This document shows positions 47,296 to 60,579 of a stretch of DNA of 64,000 nt, piece after piece. Position 1 is the stretch's first letter. Each line of letters begins with the position of its first letter. Location: positions 310,001 through 374,000 of the forward strand of contig JBCAMK010000003.1 of assembly GCA_038503065.1 (NCBI GenBank), given 5' to 3'. The notes below the pieces were generated by a model. It made no database searches. It was not told the DNA's origin and was given only the letters and a program-made list of their open reading frames with translations. Source of the stretch: Paragyromitra xinjiangensis. Lineage: Eukaryota > Ascomycota > Pezizomycetes > Pezizales > Discinaceae. A program made the position numbers and the translations under genes.

Positions 47296-49651
47296 CTATT
47301 CAGCACCTTGTTTCTTCGTTTTCCCCTTCGTCTTAACCTCTGCTGCCGTCTTTGGTACTCTCGGCTTAAGATTCACTATCCCCATCATCAGTACCAAGTA
47401 TCCGCAGTCTCGCTTCCTAGGACGACCCCTTGGCCTAGACTCACACTTCTTCATGAACCTCAATGCAAAGCCATTCTCATCGCGCTTCTTTTCCTCTATG
47501 CTAACCTTCTTCTTCAGCGCCTTATCCGGCTGCCCAACCTGCGCATTATCTGCCGCGCCATCCGCAGAGTAGTGCGTAGGTTTATCGAGCTGGTATTGTT
47601 CTTTGGCATGTTCCTCTTCCTTATCCTTTTTCTTATGGGTGGAGTGGAACGTGCCAGACGGGAGGACCTTCCCAGCGAACTTTTCGGCAGTACCCTTTGC
47701 GGCAGATTCTGCCTTCCCCTTCCCCTTACAAAAGTTCCCATATGCTTCGAGACCAACGAGGATCGCGTAGGATTTAGAGATGGATACACGCGACATGTCG
47801 ACGTTGGCCTCTTTAAGGGATTTGACGAACTTGCGGAAGTTGTTTGCAGGTGGCCTATAATGTCCCGACAGCGGACTCAAACTGTGATTCCACCAACACT
47901 ATCAGCCCTCACGTATAGCTACTTAGCAGAGTATGAGTAGGAACCTTCTCAATCTCCCGTTCTTGATCTTGATTAACCCCGCCGCACTCACCCGTGCCCC
48001 GTGGAGAAAACTACTATGTTGGAACGCTCCGCTCTGCTTAATCCCCACATATAACCTGAATGAATTATCTGCAACAAAGATCCACGTATTCTTCTTCGTT
48101 GTCTTCCGTAACAGCCTATTAAGCACCGTCGATGCTGACACATGGAATACTTTTTTCGGACCATGGTGATCCCGCATTTCCGGGTCAACATACCGCTCCG
48201 CTATCTCACTCTGTCCAGACTCCGAGCTCGCGGAACTTGCGAACGAGGACGACGAAGACGACGAGGATGGTCTACTCGCTGCATTCGACTTCCGTCGCGC
48301 GCCATGGTGAGCATGTTGAACATGTGGGATTGAGCCCGCAGCGGTAGCATGTTCAGTTTCAACGGGGACGATGCCTGCTGGGCTGTCGTGGTATTTCTCG
48401 GTCGTATCGATGCGTTCGCCGTTTTTAGCCCAGCAGAGACGTCCCTCTTCGTCGATTTTGACGAGGTAGGATTGACGCTCTTCGCGTGAGAGGTAGCGTA
48501 CGCGCTCGTTGTCGAGCTGGATTCGTGGGCAGACAGAGAGGTCGACTGTGCGCCCGGCGCCGTGGTCAAGCCAGTAGAAGAAGTTTTCGAGTGTGGGTTG
48601 GGATTGCCAGTAGGAGTGGTAGGCACGGAGGTTAGAGCCGTAGCGATGCTGGAAGTGGTTTCACGGTGAGATAGGTTCTATCGAGGTGGGGTGGATTGCG
48701 TACCTTTACTGAGAGCGGCGTTAGCGATCTTTCAAGTCGTAGTTTATAGACGTGGGGAAGTGAATAGCTTACAATCTACCATCTCGAGGAAATATCTTGG
48801 AGTTAAAGTCAGTGGTACTTAACCTTGATGGGGGGATTTGCAGGGACGTACTGCATATCCATAGCTTTTGAATACTCAATTCGTTCCTTTCTGGTCTGTT
48901 GCCTCTTTGCTCTTTTTTCTTCCCTTCTCTTCTTCCTTGCCTCCTCGTCACCGCTGTCTTCATCGCTGCTGCTGCTTGAAGATGGCTCATCGTCATGCTG
49001 GGCCTAAACCGTATCATCGTACTCCAAGTCAATGTATGACTTCTGAAAAACTCCAAATTTTTAGCAGCGCACCTGTCGCGCGAACAACACAGCTCTCTCC
49101 CACTTCTCTCTCGACTCAGAAACCCTCCGCGCACCATTCGCGCTCGGACGCCCATCGTTTTCTTCAATACAAGCTAGGTGCTTTTTCTCGCGAGAAACAG
49201 GACGTGCAACTTGTCTATAGTGTGCTTCTTTCAGTGCCTGTAGCTATAGTTAGCTCGCCTGAGTAAAAAACCGCCAATCGTGAAAACCTTACTTCATTCC
49301 ATCGTTGGTTGGGTGTAAGCCCGTGGCCTTTCAACTGTCGTCTTTCGCGATGTCCTCTGTAGTGGCGCTGCACGCCCCAGCGCTTGTATCAGAATCTAGA
49401 TTTCAACCAACCACCACCAGAGAAACCGCCGTTTCTATCCGAAACGAAACAAAGCTCCAACGCAGATACGGTGCAATTCTCGTTGTCCACGGGAAATAAA
49501 AATAAAAATAAAAATAAAAAAACAATCCGGTGAAACCTCCGGAGAATGCGAACGCATTACAAACCTGGATCTCAACAGCGGCTTTCGCCTGCACCTCAGC
49601 TGAACTCCCGACTCGAGGTAAAGGAGGGGTTTCTTCCGTTCCTGCGCTCAT
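47296..49651 (-). CDS. IQ calmodulin-binding motif protein
   Basis: Belongs to the fungal family related to plant IQM proteins; predicted to bind calmodulin through one IQ motif, otherwise of unknown role. Eight exons (49651-49565, 49367-49293, 49237-49073, 49003-48852, 48795-48773, 48708-48704, 48648-47945, 47881-47296) sum to 598 residues. The IQ motif spans exons 1-2 (AAVEIQ joined to RHYRGHRERRQLKG). A Ser/acidic linker follows, then the core: QYFLEMVDLKHRYGSN, ENFFYWLDHGAGR, YLSREERQSYLVKIDEEGRL, TWIFVADNSFRLYVGIK, FQHSSFLHGAR and LSPLSGHYRPP. The C-terminal 130 residues are Lys-rich and include RPRGRPRKR, which resembles an AT-hook. A 5-nt microexon is needed to restore VDLKHRYG. Intron 1 (197 nt) contains an AAAAT-type pentanucleotide run. 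Confidence 0.88.
49494..49521. repeat. AAAAT pentanucleotide microsatellite in an intron
   Basis: About five tandem AAATA/AAAAT units inside intron 1 of the IQ-motif gene. Confidence 0.8.
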
Positions 49652-50679
49652 AGCTGACTCGTTTTGGTCCGATAGGGCTGAGAGATGAAAGAATGCGACG
49701 AAATAAATTAAAAAAATAAAAAACACCGAGAAACCAGGTAAAATACGTGGTCCTATCAAAGACTGCAAGAAATTGGAATTCAGATGAGAGGTGAAGAAAG
49801 CTTTGTTAGTGGGGAGTTGAGAGATCAAGCACAATCAAGATGCCGAGCTACTGCGGCGCCCGCGTCATCCAGCCCAGGGCGCCGGGTAAAGGCCTTGGCA
49901 GCGCGATGCTTGGCGATATGACGCTTGGCAAACAGGGCCCTCGAAGATCTTGGCAGGCTGCAAAACGGTTTTGCTTACCAGGTCCCGGATAAATGGACAG
50001 GTATCAGGATGTATCGGTAGATTAAGGTCCTTCCGTGGGCCAGTGACAGTTCAAACGAAAACTGTTTTCCATGCGGATCATCACCTCTCACTCACACTGC
50101 CGCATTGGGATACCCTGTTTCTCACCGGATGTGACAGCTAAGCATTAACGGCACAGTGAACGAAATAATTCCCAATTGAGGGATTACTTTCAAAAAAAGG
50201 AATTGTTTGTCTGGGACCAGAGGGATTTTTGACTGGTGATGGGATGGGAACACTGGCACGCCACACAATTAAGGCCGAAAAACTACCGACATGTGGAACA
50301 CGAAAAAGGCCAACGGAAAGATCTTTGGCCGAGCCCAAGCTGTGACCCAAAAGTACATGTATATGTAGTTTTAACTAGGATTCAGATGCCCTCCGAGTGA
50401 TCTGCTGTGCACGAAACAGGTGTGGCTTGATAGCTCGCTAGCCTCGCTGAGCCACCTTCGCCCTGCCAAGCAGCTCGCGTTGTCGGAGCTACGCGCCACA
50501 TGCGGAACTGTTCTCCTCGCCATCTGGTTTCCTCCGCGATATCGATAAACTCTCGTTTCCCTCCAACCCCAACCCATCCTCTCCCCCCCCCATCGCCTCA
50601 CCGCATACCACACCACCCATCCCATCCCCTCCTATAGATCACATTTCAACGCTTCCCACGAAAAGCCCTCAGCCGAGAT
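49652..50679. other. Divergent promoter region of IQ-motif gene and sf3b6
   Basis: About 1 kb with no gene supported. Near 49860-49960 the word CTTGGCA recurs several times. CCAACCCCAACCC/CCCATCC pyrimidine-rich DNA precedes the sf3b6 start. Confidence 0.45.
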
Positions 50680-51247
50680 ATGAATCGGGGTGGTAAACTT
50701 GCTCCCGAAGTCCAGCGAGTTCTGTTCGTGAAGAATCTGAGGTTGGTTTGTTCCGTTTTCGCGAGCTTCGTTGTCCTTTGACACTCCATGACTTTCGACT
50801 GACTCACAATCAACAATAGCTACAACGTCTCCTCCGAGGAACTCTTTGACCTGTTTGGAAAATTCGGTCCCATCCGGTGCGTTCATTTTTATCTTCCTCG
50901 TTTTTTCTCACCTCCCCCAAAAAACTAACCGTCGCGTTAGTCAAATCCGCCAAGGCATTGCCAACAACACCAAAGGCACCGCGTTCGTGGTCTATGAAGA
51001 CGTTATGGATGCGAAGACGGCGTGCGATAAACTGAATGGGTTCAACTTTCAGAATCGCTACCTAGTTGGTACGAGATACCCCTCCCCGTTCTGCTACCCC
51101 TTGTATCTTCCCATCGAAAGTAAAAGTACTGATGTCGAATGAATAGTATTATATCACCAACCGGAAAAGATGGCGCGTGCAGAGAATGACCTCGCAAAGC
51201 GTCAAGAAAGTTTAGAAAAGCTCAAGAAGCAGCACGGTATCGATTAA
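50680..51247 (+). CDS. sf3b6: Splicing factor 3b subunit 6 (p14, branch-site contact)
   Basis: The p14 subunit of SF3b in U2 snRNP lies next to the branch adenosine and binds SF3B1. Four exons (50680-50741, 50820-50876, 50941-51068, 51147-51247) give 115 residues, close to the human length of 125. One RRM: RNP2 is VLFVKNLSY, RNP1 is GTAFVVYED; the family segments [23 protein letters not shown] and [19 protein letters not shown] are all present, followed by a short charged C-terminal helix. All introns are GT-AG. Budding yeast lacks this gene, whereas filamentous fungi keep it. Confidence 0.95.
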
Positions 51248-53493
51248 CACTCCCGAACCCGCGAGTAAAAGACGTGTCCAACTCGGAGAGACACGAGATG
51301 GCGCGTTTAGCACCGCAATCTCGAAACCCAATTTTTTTTTAATGAGAAAGCCCTTATTTAAATGTTCATTTGGAATGGGAAAAACGGGAACGGCTTAGGA
51401 AGGAAGAAAGGAAGGGGGGGGTGTTGTGTGTATGTGGTGGTACTTGGCGATTGCGTATCGTACTTGGCTCTCTTGGAAGGATTGAAGGCGTTGATGCATT
51501 CTGATTCTGTTTTTTTTTTCTTTCTCTTTTTTCTCGATTTTTGTATTTGTTACTTCACTTTTTCTCTTCCCTGCCTTAGGCTTTTTTGTTATATCTTACT
51601 GCAAATATGTATGATGCCTGCCACCTGCTTGCTTCCCTGTGTGCGGCGCGCACTACTTCATCCCAGTCTAGGTTTTTTTTTGTAAAAGTGACCAACCAAT
51701 GACGGATGCTTCGAATATTATTGGATTTCTCCTCTCCCAAGACCTTAAAAAAAATTCATCTCAATGAACAGGGAAAAAAAAACAAAAATCAATGATGATT
51801 ACATTTTAAAGCGCCTTCTAAACAAACAAAAAAATATTTCTAACAAAAGAAAGAAAGAAACACAAGACTTTGCTGTGAGATTCGAACATCTCTACTGCCC
51901 ATCACGCTCACGCCGGAGCTATGATACCGATTACCGGACTCCCGCGTCCACCCAATTTTTTGTGTATGTAACGCCGTATATGAATGAAACAAGACGAAAA
52001 AGACAAGGCAAGGAAAGAAAGTAAAGGAAAAGAAAGAAAAAAAGCAACAAAAAAAAAAAAAAAAAAGTCGTGTTCCAGCCGATGGTGTGTGTGTGCGTTT
52101 GACGTTCCTCCAACATATGCAACCAATGATCACCTTTGAATGGTGCTACATGACGATCTGCTTAAGCCACTGTTAAAACCGCAGGGCTGTCAGATTTTTG
52201 TTATGCATCAAATCAAAGACGAGGGATATGTTCCGTACCTGCAGCAGGGGTGTAGGGTTGCAACTGCGAATCTACAACCGCAGATGAGAAGGGCTATTTC
52301 ATCTCATTCTCAACCACCGATGACGGGAACGATGGGAACCGCTGATCTGTGGGAGATGGGGGCGGTGGCGGCGGGAACGGTGAGTCCTTGATGAAGCGAG
52401 TGGGGATGGCAATGGATAATTTGTTTCCTCTTGGCGACATGATGAAGGATATATGTATTTCTTTCTGTTTTTCTGTGAAAAGAAAAAAGGGTCGAGAAGA
52501 GAGCTCAGAGATATAAGGAGATTCTTCGAGGAATGTGTGATATCTGGACAACTGGCTTGACTGGGTCGCCGAGGTAGTTGTACTAGCGAAGAAAAAACCG
52601 GAAGATGCTAGGTGTAGCTAGGCAAGATGCAGTATCCGAGGGATCTGATGAGGAAGTAGAATCAGGAAAGTAGGATGAGATCTTCAATAAGTATTATATG
52701 TACTCGAGGCTCGAGTATCTAGGACCCAGACTATGACAGCGGGTAAAAACGATTGACTACCATTCTTTGCCTCTCTCTCCATATCTTCGCCATCGTCATC
52801 GCCAACATAGCCAAGAGGCAAAGACCTCCTGCTGCTAGGGGCTACCTCAGCCTCAGCTCCCTTGGGGCACAGAAAAAAAATTAAATCCTGACGAACAAAA
52901 ACTGAACGCGTTGGCGATGAGTGTACACCCAAGAACCAGACCCACAATGGTGTGCGCGCGAAGAGATGTGATGGGCTTCGGGGGGATTCTATTTTTGAGA
53001 AGTAGATTGCTAGAGCCGGTCTGGTTGTTGAGAGGTTCGGCCTATCGCTATGGCTAGATCAGATTGCAATACCTCGCAGCATAGCTCATCGATGTTTTTT
53101 TTCCGTGCCTCGGCCTCGACCATGTAGTCGTCCGGGTGTGGCTTCCGATGTGGTAATTTGTGGGAAGTGATATTTTCCGTTCGTGCATCATTTATGCAGT
53201 GTTTCTTATATCTCCATGGTCAGGGTCCAGCCTAGGGCTTGTTGAGGGAAGGCGTTGATGCTTGAGTTCAGTTGATGATGGTGTTGAATACCCGTAGAGC
53301 AGTAATGCTAAGGCAGTAACAGTTCATCATTGATTTGCGGGCGTACAAGATTCGAGACAACGGTCATCGAGATGCGACGAAAAGGGGGTATCAAGTGGCG
53401 TGGCAAGTCAAGATGGATGGGAGAAGCCCTTTCCATGATTCTCGAAGCCCGTGAGCCACTGGAGGTTGTAGTGGTTATTGGTTGCAATGTCTA

Positions 53494-53519
53494 GTTTTTT
53501 TCTTTTCTTTTCTTTTCTT
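53494..53519. repeat. TTTTC pentanucleotide microsatellite
   Basis: About five TTTTC units in non-coding DNA. Confidence 0.8.
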
Positions 53520-55295
53520 CAGTGCATAAAGAATGTTGGGCAACCTGCGATATGCTGTAACAGGTATGGTGTGAAGAAGTGTCTTGTTGGCGGAGACTGA
53601 TATTAGTGGTGCCGCGTGGAATCCGGGGAAAATCGAGAATATATTCAGGCACTGATGGGAAAGACGCCCAATATCCAGTGGGTGATTGTTTGGAATACAG
53701 CAGGTAGATGGGAGGAGAATTGCAATAGCAGTCTCGATATAGCCCTTCGATGTTTGTAATCTAACAAGGTGCTACCATCGAACAAATAGCGGAACTGTGC
53801 AAGCAAGCACTCCATCTCGATAACCCGCTCGCTTTCCGTTCAACGGAAGACGAACAGGGTAGGGGGAAAAGTGGCTCGGCAACCCACTGGGCGATTTAGA
53901 CGAGTCCCGGCTTCCGAGCGTTCAAAGGCGATCCGGGATTGGGGTGCGACCCAGACGCCGTGTCCGGGCTTAAGCGGGCGTCAGCATCGGCAGTTTATGT
54001 ACGTCAAACAGGCATCACAGCATCTACGGTACATACATATCGGTCTAAATACCGCTGGTATTTTCGAACCAACGACGCCTGGAGATTCACCACCATCTAT
54101 CGCTTCCGTCCCTCGAGTCGCAGCAAGTCTCAAATTGAACACCTGAGAACGGGAATATGTCGCCCGCTGTGCTGACTGCGTGCCTTTCATGTGCGCTGTC
54201 GAACGTTTCACGATACAATGAAGTAAATAGCGGCTGTGTCTTGCGTTTGACCAAGTCAAGCTCTTGTGAACATGCTATGCTGGTGACCGGTCGGTGCCAA
54301 TGAACTGTCAAGTGTCCAACGTATGTTTCCGTTTTTTTCACCCCTGCGTGATTGACGGGTCCAGAGTTTAGAACATATGCTGTGGGATGGGGGAGGGCTG
54401 TGGCTGCGTTTCTACATCAAACTCCTATCAGATCCAGAGATAGGTCCATTTCCCCCCCGCCTACCGCAGCCTGCTACGCACTGGGAGATCCAAAGATGTC
54501 GTGCGAGTCTGTGCGAGAGAGGCTCCTCAATTGTTGGCGCCGTGTCGTGCGTAGCTTTTATTTGCTTTTCTCGATTGTTCTCTTCTGCTTCTTTTCGACT
54601 TCCTTTTTTTTTTGCTTCTTCCTCTTTTTCTTTCCCTTTCCCTTTCGCTTCATGCTCTGCCTGTTTCATTCCCAAGATAATAGAAACAGCCCGTCATTAT
54701 CAATACCCACCCCACCACCTCTGCCGGACATTGTGCCTCTTCCGCCGAACCCCACGAATACCCACTGTCCACAAGTGGCATATTGCCCCCCCCCAAAAAA
54801 AAACCCTCTCCCGCTCTCGTCCCGTAGTGTTCCCGCTCCTTTCGCAATATACGCCATAGAAGCAGGAGCGGTTGCAGGGAGCATACTCCCCCGGGATGTT
54901 CCAGGCAGCAGCGAATAGAAACCCTTCCCGAGTCCATTATTATATGTAATTATGAGAAATTGGGCGCAAGAAGCCTCAGGTTGCTGCTCCTGAGTGTAGG
55001 TTTCTTATGTTGCAGTTCGTCCAGATTGGAATTCTGTGAGGTGACGGCGAGCCCCACCAAGCAGCAAGCAACCCCTCCAAGGCCTGAGCTACGGCAACGA
55101 CCCCTCCTCAAATCCTGTCAATCAGTTCCACGAACGATTGTCCCTCATCCTCTCCCCTTCTTCCCCCTCCATCCCTTCCACCAGTCCGTTCTTTCATCCT
55201 TCGTCCTCTTCACAGGTCAGATTCTCGCGAGGTTTTGAACTGCTGCGTTCGCATTTGCAATTTCTTTCCAGCCTGCTTAGCCCCGTCGTCTAGAG

Positions 55296-55319
55296 CATCA
55301 TCATCATCATCATCATCAT
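55296..55319. repeat. CAT trinucleotide run in the hexokinase leader
   Basis: Eight CAT/ATC units that end about 10 nt before the hexokinase ATG. None creates an upstream ATG on the sense strand. Confidence 0.85.
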
Positions 55320-55328
55320 ACAGGCATT

Positions 55329-57233
55329 ATGTATCTCTCCACCTCAAGGAAGCCACCCAGCCGTAAAGGTTCGTGTCTATTTTGCCATCCATTGTAAACC
55401 AAGCCAATAATTCGAATGCGAATTGAATGCTCGCTTCTCAGAAATAACAAAAAAATAAAATAAAACCCCCAAGGCTTTAGGCTATCGCTAATGACTAGCT
55501 CGTTCTTCTAACAGGCTCTATGCACGATGTGCCCAAAGATCTGATGGACCACATCAAGGAGCTGGAGAAGATCTTTACCATTGATACTCCAAAGCTCCAT
55601 CAAATTGTCGACGTGTTTGTGGAAGAGCTGAAGAAAGGTGATGACTCCCCGCACATAAGGCGCAGCGGATAGTCTGTTAATCGATTGTTGTTGTTGTCCA
55701 GGTTTGGCTAAGGAGGGCTCAACCATTGTATGTCATCTGCATAATCCACGTTTCATTCATCACCCTGCGTTGTCGTGAATACCCAATAGGATCTAATTTG
55801 TTCCTGCGCGTCCATGTAGCCCATGAACCCTACCTGGGTCATTGGATATCCCACCGGAGACGAAACTGGAACTTTCCTCGCCCTTGATATGGGTGGAACC
55901 AATCTCCGCGTTTGCGAGGTTGAGCTCCCCGAAGAAAAGGGACAGTACGATATCTACCAATCCAAGTACCGTTTGCCCGAAGAGATCAAGTCTGGTACTG
56001 GTGAAGAGTTGTTCGACTACATCGCCGAGTGTGTCAAGCAATTTTTAATCGCCAATCACGAAGGCCAAGACATCAGCGAGCTTAAGGAGCTGCACCTTGG
56101 TTTCACTTTCTCGTATCCATGCACGCAGAACGCTATTGATCATGGAATTTTGCAACGCTGGACAAAGGGTTTTGATATTGAAGGCGTTGAAGGTCATGAT
56201 GTTGTCCCTATGTTTGAAGAGGCCTTGGAGAGAAAGGTATGTTATTACCTCAAATGACTCGATCTAGGTACTTACTTTTGCTACTCTAGGGGGTTCCTAT
56301 TAAAATCACCGCCTTGGTGAACGATACCACCGGAACTCTGATTGCTTCCGCTTACACCGATAACACCACCAAGATCGGATGTATCTTTGGGACTGGATGT
56401 AATGCTGCTTACATGGAGGAAGTTGGCTGCGTTCCTAAGTTGGCACATATGAATCTTGACCCTACCCTTCCCATTGCGATTAATTGTGAATGGGGGGCGT
56501 TCGACAACGAACACCGCGTTCTGCCTCGCACTACCTATGACATCCATATTGACAAACGCTCCCCCCGTCCTGGCCAGCAAACTTTCGAGAAGATGGTCGC
56601 AGGTCTCTACTTGGGCGAGATCTTCCGCTTAGTGCTTGTCGATCTCTATGCGAATCCAGACGTTAGCCTCTTCAAGAATGAGGACATCAGTGCGCTCCAG
56701 GTGGAATATTCTCTTGATGCGTCATTCCTGGCTGAGATTGAAAGGTAATCACAAACCACTTCATCAATGCACAAGATATCCGTCTGACGGGAAGTAACAG
56801 TGATCCATGGGAGAACTTGATGGAGACCCATGCTCTATTCGAGAAGAAGCTTAAGATCGACACTACCGAACCTGAACGCAAGCTTATCCGCCGCCTTGCT
56901 GAGTTAATCGGTACCCGTGCCGCGCGTCTTTCCGCCTGCGGTGTCGGTGCCATCTGCAAGATGAAAGATATTAAGTCTTGCCACGTTGGTGCTGATGGTT
57001 CCGTCTTCAACAAATACCCTAACTTCCAGCAACGTGGTGCCCATGCTCTCCGTGAGATCTTCGGCTGGGATAAGTCCGTAAGGAAAGACCCCATCCAGAT
57101 CGTTCCCTCTGAGGATGGGAGTGGTGTGGGTGCTGCCTTAATCGCTGCTTTGACCATGAAGCGTATCAGGAAAGGTATCCATGCGGGTGTTAATGTCAAG
57201 AGAAAGAACTCTCTCATCCCACCGCTTCCCTAG
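55329..57233 (+). CDS. hxk: Hexokinase
   Basis: Phosphorylates glucose and other hexoses with ATP as the entry step of glycolysis, in the cytosol. Six exons (55329-55368, 55515-55637, 55701-55726, 55820-56236, 56290-56744, 56801-57233) sum to 497 residues, the usual fungal length. The N-terminus is MYLSTSRKPPSRKG. The phosphate-1 loop is FLALDMGGTNLRV, the sugar-binding part LGFTFSYPCTQ with WTKGFDI, the catalytic Asp lies in ALVNDTTGTLIA, and GCIFGTGCNAAY plus INCEWGAFDN complete the active site; the ATP-binding GADGSVF and GSGVGAALIAAL are near the C-terminus. All key residues are present, so this is an active-type enzyme rather than a regulatory, catalytically dead paralogue. Exon 3 is only 26 nt. 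Hexokinase versus glucokinase specificity cannot be fixed here. Confidence 0.95.
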
Positions 57234-60200
57234 AATGTTGAATTGGATCGCCTCTTCATTCTAGGGGTCCTCCAAACTATATTCAGTTTTCTTTGGTTTT
57301 TATCTATTTCATAAGGTCATTTGGTCATTTTCTGGGGTTTTTTGAGAACCACGATTGATACGTTTCTTATCCTCATTTCATTTCTTTCTTTAAATTTCTT
57401 TGGGTACTATGGGTTCATCATGAGTGAAAGTAGATGTTGCTATGAATAGGAGAAAAGGAATACCCAACCAACTCCATGATCTTCTATACTTCCTTTTTAA
57501 TGAGTTGTCTTCGCTTGGGCTCGTAGCATCCATATATATCTGCGTTTCGCCTGAGGCTCGATCATGCTTACATGTAGTACTCTAGAACTTGGAAAGGAAG
57601 TGTAAATTCTGTTCGCTTTTTCATTGCCACTTTCCTGCAAGCATTTTTTTCTTTTCCTTTTCCGGTTTGCGTGGGCTAGTAGGAACTCTTGACGATTGTA
57701 CAAATTTTGTCACTGGACGAATAGCTTGCTTCCTGAGGCATTTTTGATCCCGTTTTTAAGGATTGATTGTCCACCTCATGACCCGCTTCCTGTGATGGTT
57801 GGCCCTTGGAAGCAAAAAGTATATATGTATACGAGTGATCGCTTATGATTCCGCACCTAGTTGCCAGGATCGTGACAGATGCATGGGCCATCCAGGTAAG
57901 ACACGGTACAAGGTACGTTTGCTACTATATAATATGTGCAAACTTATAAGCTGAAACATAATTAATCGCTGCTGTCTCACCGAAAATCCGCAGGTACCAA
58001 ATTCTCAGGCAGTATTTGAGTGTGACGAATAATAAGGTCCTGACGTCAGAGATCAGCGGACTCAAGATGAAGTGCAAATTTGAGAGGGTTTTGTTGGAGC
58101 CGACGGTTTCTTTTACGAAATGTAAATTGGCATTGTCTCAGTGGCCACGGGTGGCATGCATGCACATGGGTGTATGTAGTGGTAATCAGACCAGCTAGTA
58201 TTATTGGTCTGGCCATTGCTTACATCTCATGTACCGAGACATACACCAAGGGACTTTTCTGAACCTGGAGACGAAAAAATCTAGCTTACCCAATTGAACA
58301 GTAAACTGCACCCCAATGAAGTCTCTATGGCCGAGTGATGACACATGACTCTGCATCAGGGCCTGATGACTGTTCATGCATCCGCTGAAAGGCTGCGCCT
58401 TGATGCATTGCGGAGTAGTTGAAGGCTGAGATCGCATGGATTTCTAAGCCTTTGTATTGCTCGTATATTTTTTTATTTTGAATCGAACTCGTCATCACAC
58501 CTCATCCCATTATCGACGTCGAGTAAGGTTGTTCTAGAATCTAGAAGAAGGAAAACCCCTAATACCAATAACCAACCCCCCAACAAATTTTTTTTTTCTT
58601 TCTATTTTGGGTAAGCCGGGGGATCCGACCCTCGGAAAAAAATAAATTTCACATGTTCAGGGCAATCTGTCTTGGCCCGATTTCTGTGTATGAGATAGAG
58701 TAGACCTGATTGATATCTCGGATGTATAGCTGCAGACGCCTCCAGCAGCCGTGAACGAGTGATCTAAGTTCCGCGCGGAGGGGCTTTTGGTCTAGCCTTC
58801 AATAACCACCATCGTCCCTTTAGCGGTGGGGACGACAATTCGAAAAGATCCCGCAGAAAACGATCGCTGATGAGTTTTATTGAGAGTCGATTTCTCACTA
58901 ATTGTACAACACCAACTCTCCGTATACGAGGGTACGTCGATAACATACCGTGTGTGGCTTTTGAATCGATCATCTCACCATTGTGACATCCGAAATCACT
59001 TTGCAATGAATTCCGCTAAGGAAAATTACCAGCTATACAGGATCAGAATCAGAGCTCCAGAGGCAATTGCCCCCCTATCAGCCAAACCCAGCGATGAGCC
59101 TACAGCCAGGAGAAGATTTTTGTCGAGCTACGATACCCCTACGTATCTACATCTGCAGGGATTTTGGACCACCAATACTGCATTCTGGGATTTCATCATC
59201 TTCAGCGTACAAAACCTACAGCCAAATAAAATCTAGACCTCATCAAGGATTTTGCGCGAGTTTTTCGACCCCCAGCAGTCAACAAGCTTCAGTGTTATAT
59301 TCAATAGTAAAGGCCTAGGCCACCTAGATCTGTTACCACGCTCTAGGCCTCAAGAGGCAGTTGCCATGAATTTACGGAATCCCCGAGGGTACCCTGGAGG
59401 AAGGGCAGACCTGTGTTTGATCTATTTTCTTCGACACGGCTGAGTGTGTCGAGTCTTGAGTTAGCAGAAAATGTGGCGGCTTTTAAATTAAGTGGTTTGC
59501 AGGTTGTCCTTCCAACTCTTAACGTCGCCGACGGCAGTGGCGGCGGAGGGTATACGGGATACGTATACCAGGGAGCCGTGAGAACTGATATATCTGGACG
59601 GGTTGAGGGAATTGAGAGAGAAAGGGTATGTTTTCTGCAGCATCAACATCTCGAAGCTACGCTATTTCATATTAGGTGTGGGGTTACCAATCGTGGCAAC
59701 TTCTGCTAAATACATACATGTACTTTGTATTCCTAGCATTTGTGGGCTTGGTCACGATCAGTTTCGAGCGCGTCTCTAAAGAGAGTTTGCACAACAATTT
59801 GTTTCTACCTACCTCTCACTTATGCTATCAGGCCTTAATCATGTATATTCGTCTTCTTAAAAGTGTTGTTTTCATGTATGGCCTTGTCCTCTGAAACTAC
59901 ACGAATCATAAGCTATGAAATCAGATCTCCTGCCAATGTTTCACTATGCGAGCATTCAGAAACACACTAAATACTCGCGTTTGCGATTTTTACGAGATCA
60001 CTTAATAAAGGAGTCTGAAGCGAACATACATATAACCAGATAATAGGGCGGAAACTAGAGCAGCTTCATGTCACGTCACTCGACTGAGAATCAACTGAGA
60101 ATGAATAGTCCCGTACAAGCTATTCTCTAATCGTAGCCCTCGTATACACTAAATAGATTTTCAGCGAATGATCCGAATTTCTTGACCAAGGTCGGCTCCA

Positions 60201-60579
60201 GATAACTCTTGGGTTTGACTACTATAGCGCTATAATAGTGACACGTATTGGAGAGTACGGTTGTGGTTCAACCCCCCCCAAAATTAGGCTGGTAAAGAGT
60301 CAGCTGAGAGATTGATGCATAAACCCGCAACTCTAAGCCTATATAATTATACGGAAAAAAAGAGGCGGGCTTGACATATATACTCCGAAGCTGCAACTGC
60401 CTAGATCTATCCTTCTGGACAGAAGAAACTCATATCTCCATTTCCCTTGTTCCCTCCCCCACATCTCTAGAAACTACTCCCTATATCCAAACAATCCTTC
60501 CATCAATCCTCTACTGCAATCTGCTCTCATAACCCTTCTTACACTCCCACTTAAATACGTCTCAACCGATCCATTGACG
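57234..60579. other. Long intergenic region, no gene seen
   Basis: About 3.3 kb. Only short frames (for example 58880-59236 and 59413-59709) without motifs. A TATATAAT element near 60340 and a CT/CA-rich tract from 60410 precede the secreted-protein gene. Confidence 0.45.

Larger units (their letters stand above)
51248..55328. other. Long intergenic region, no gene seen
   Basis: About 4 kb. It holds the sf3b6 3' region, A-rich and T-rich runs (A18 near 52050), a TTTTC microsatellite at 53494-53519, and a strongly CT-rich tract at 54550-54720 in the distant hexokinase upstream region. Frames at 53871-54175 and 54352-54918 lack motifs and sit in skewed sequence. No gene supported. Confidence 0.45.

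Noticed and set aside
47275..47940. 221-codon plus frame antisense to the IQ-motif gene
   Set aside because: Mirror of the real minus-strand exon, with no start context or domain.
54352..54918. 188-codon frame with a Phe/Leu/Ser-rich hydrophobic run
   Set aside because: It reflects a CT-rich tract upstream of hexokinase; it has no ATG at the start and no motif.
58335..58430. Possible C/D-box snoRNA (GTGATGA, CTGATGA and two CTGA words)
   Set aside because: Box spacing is irregular and there is no terminal stem, so chance is likely.
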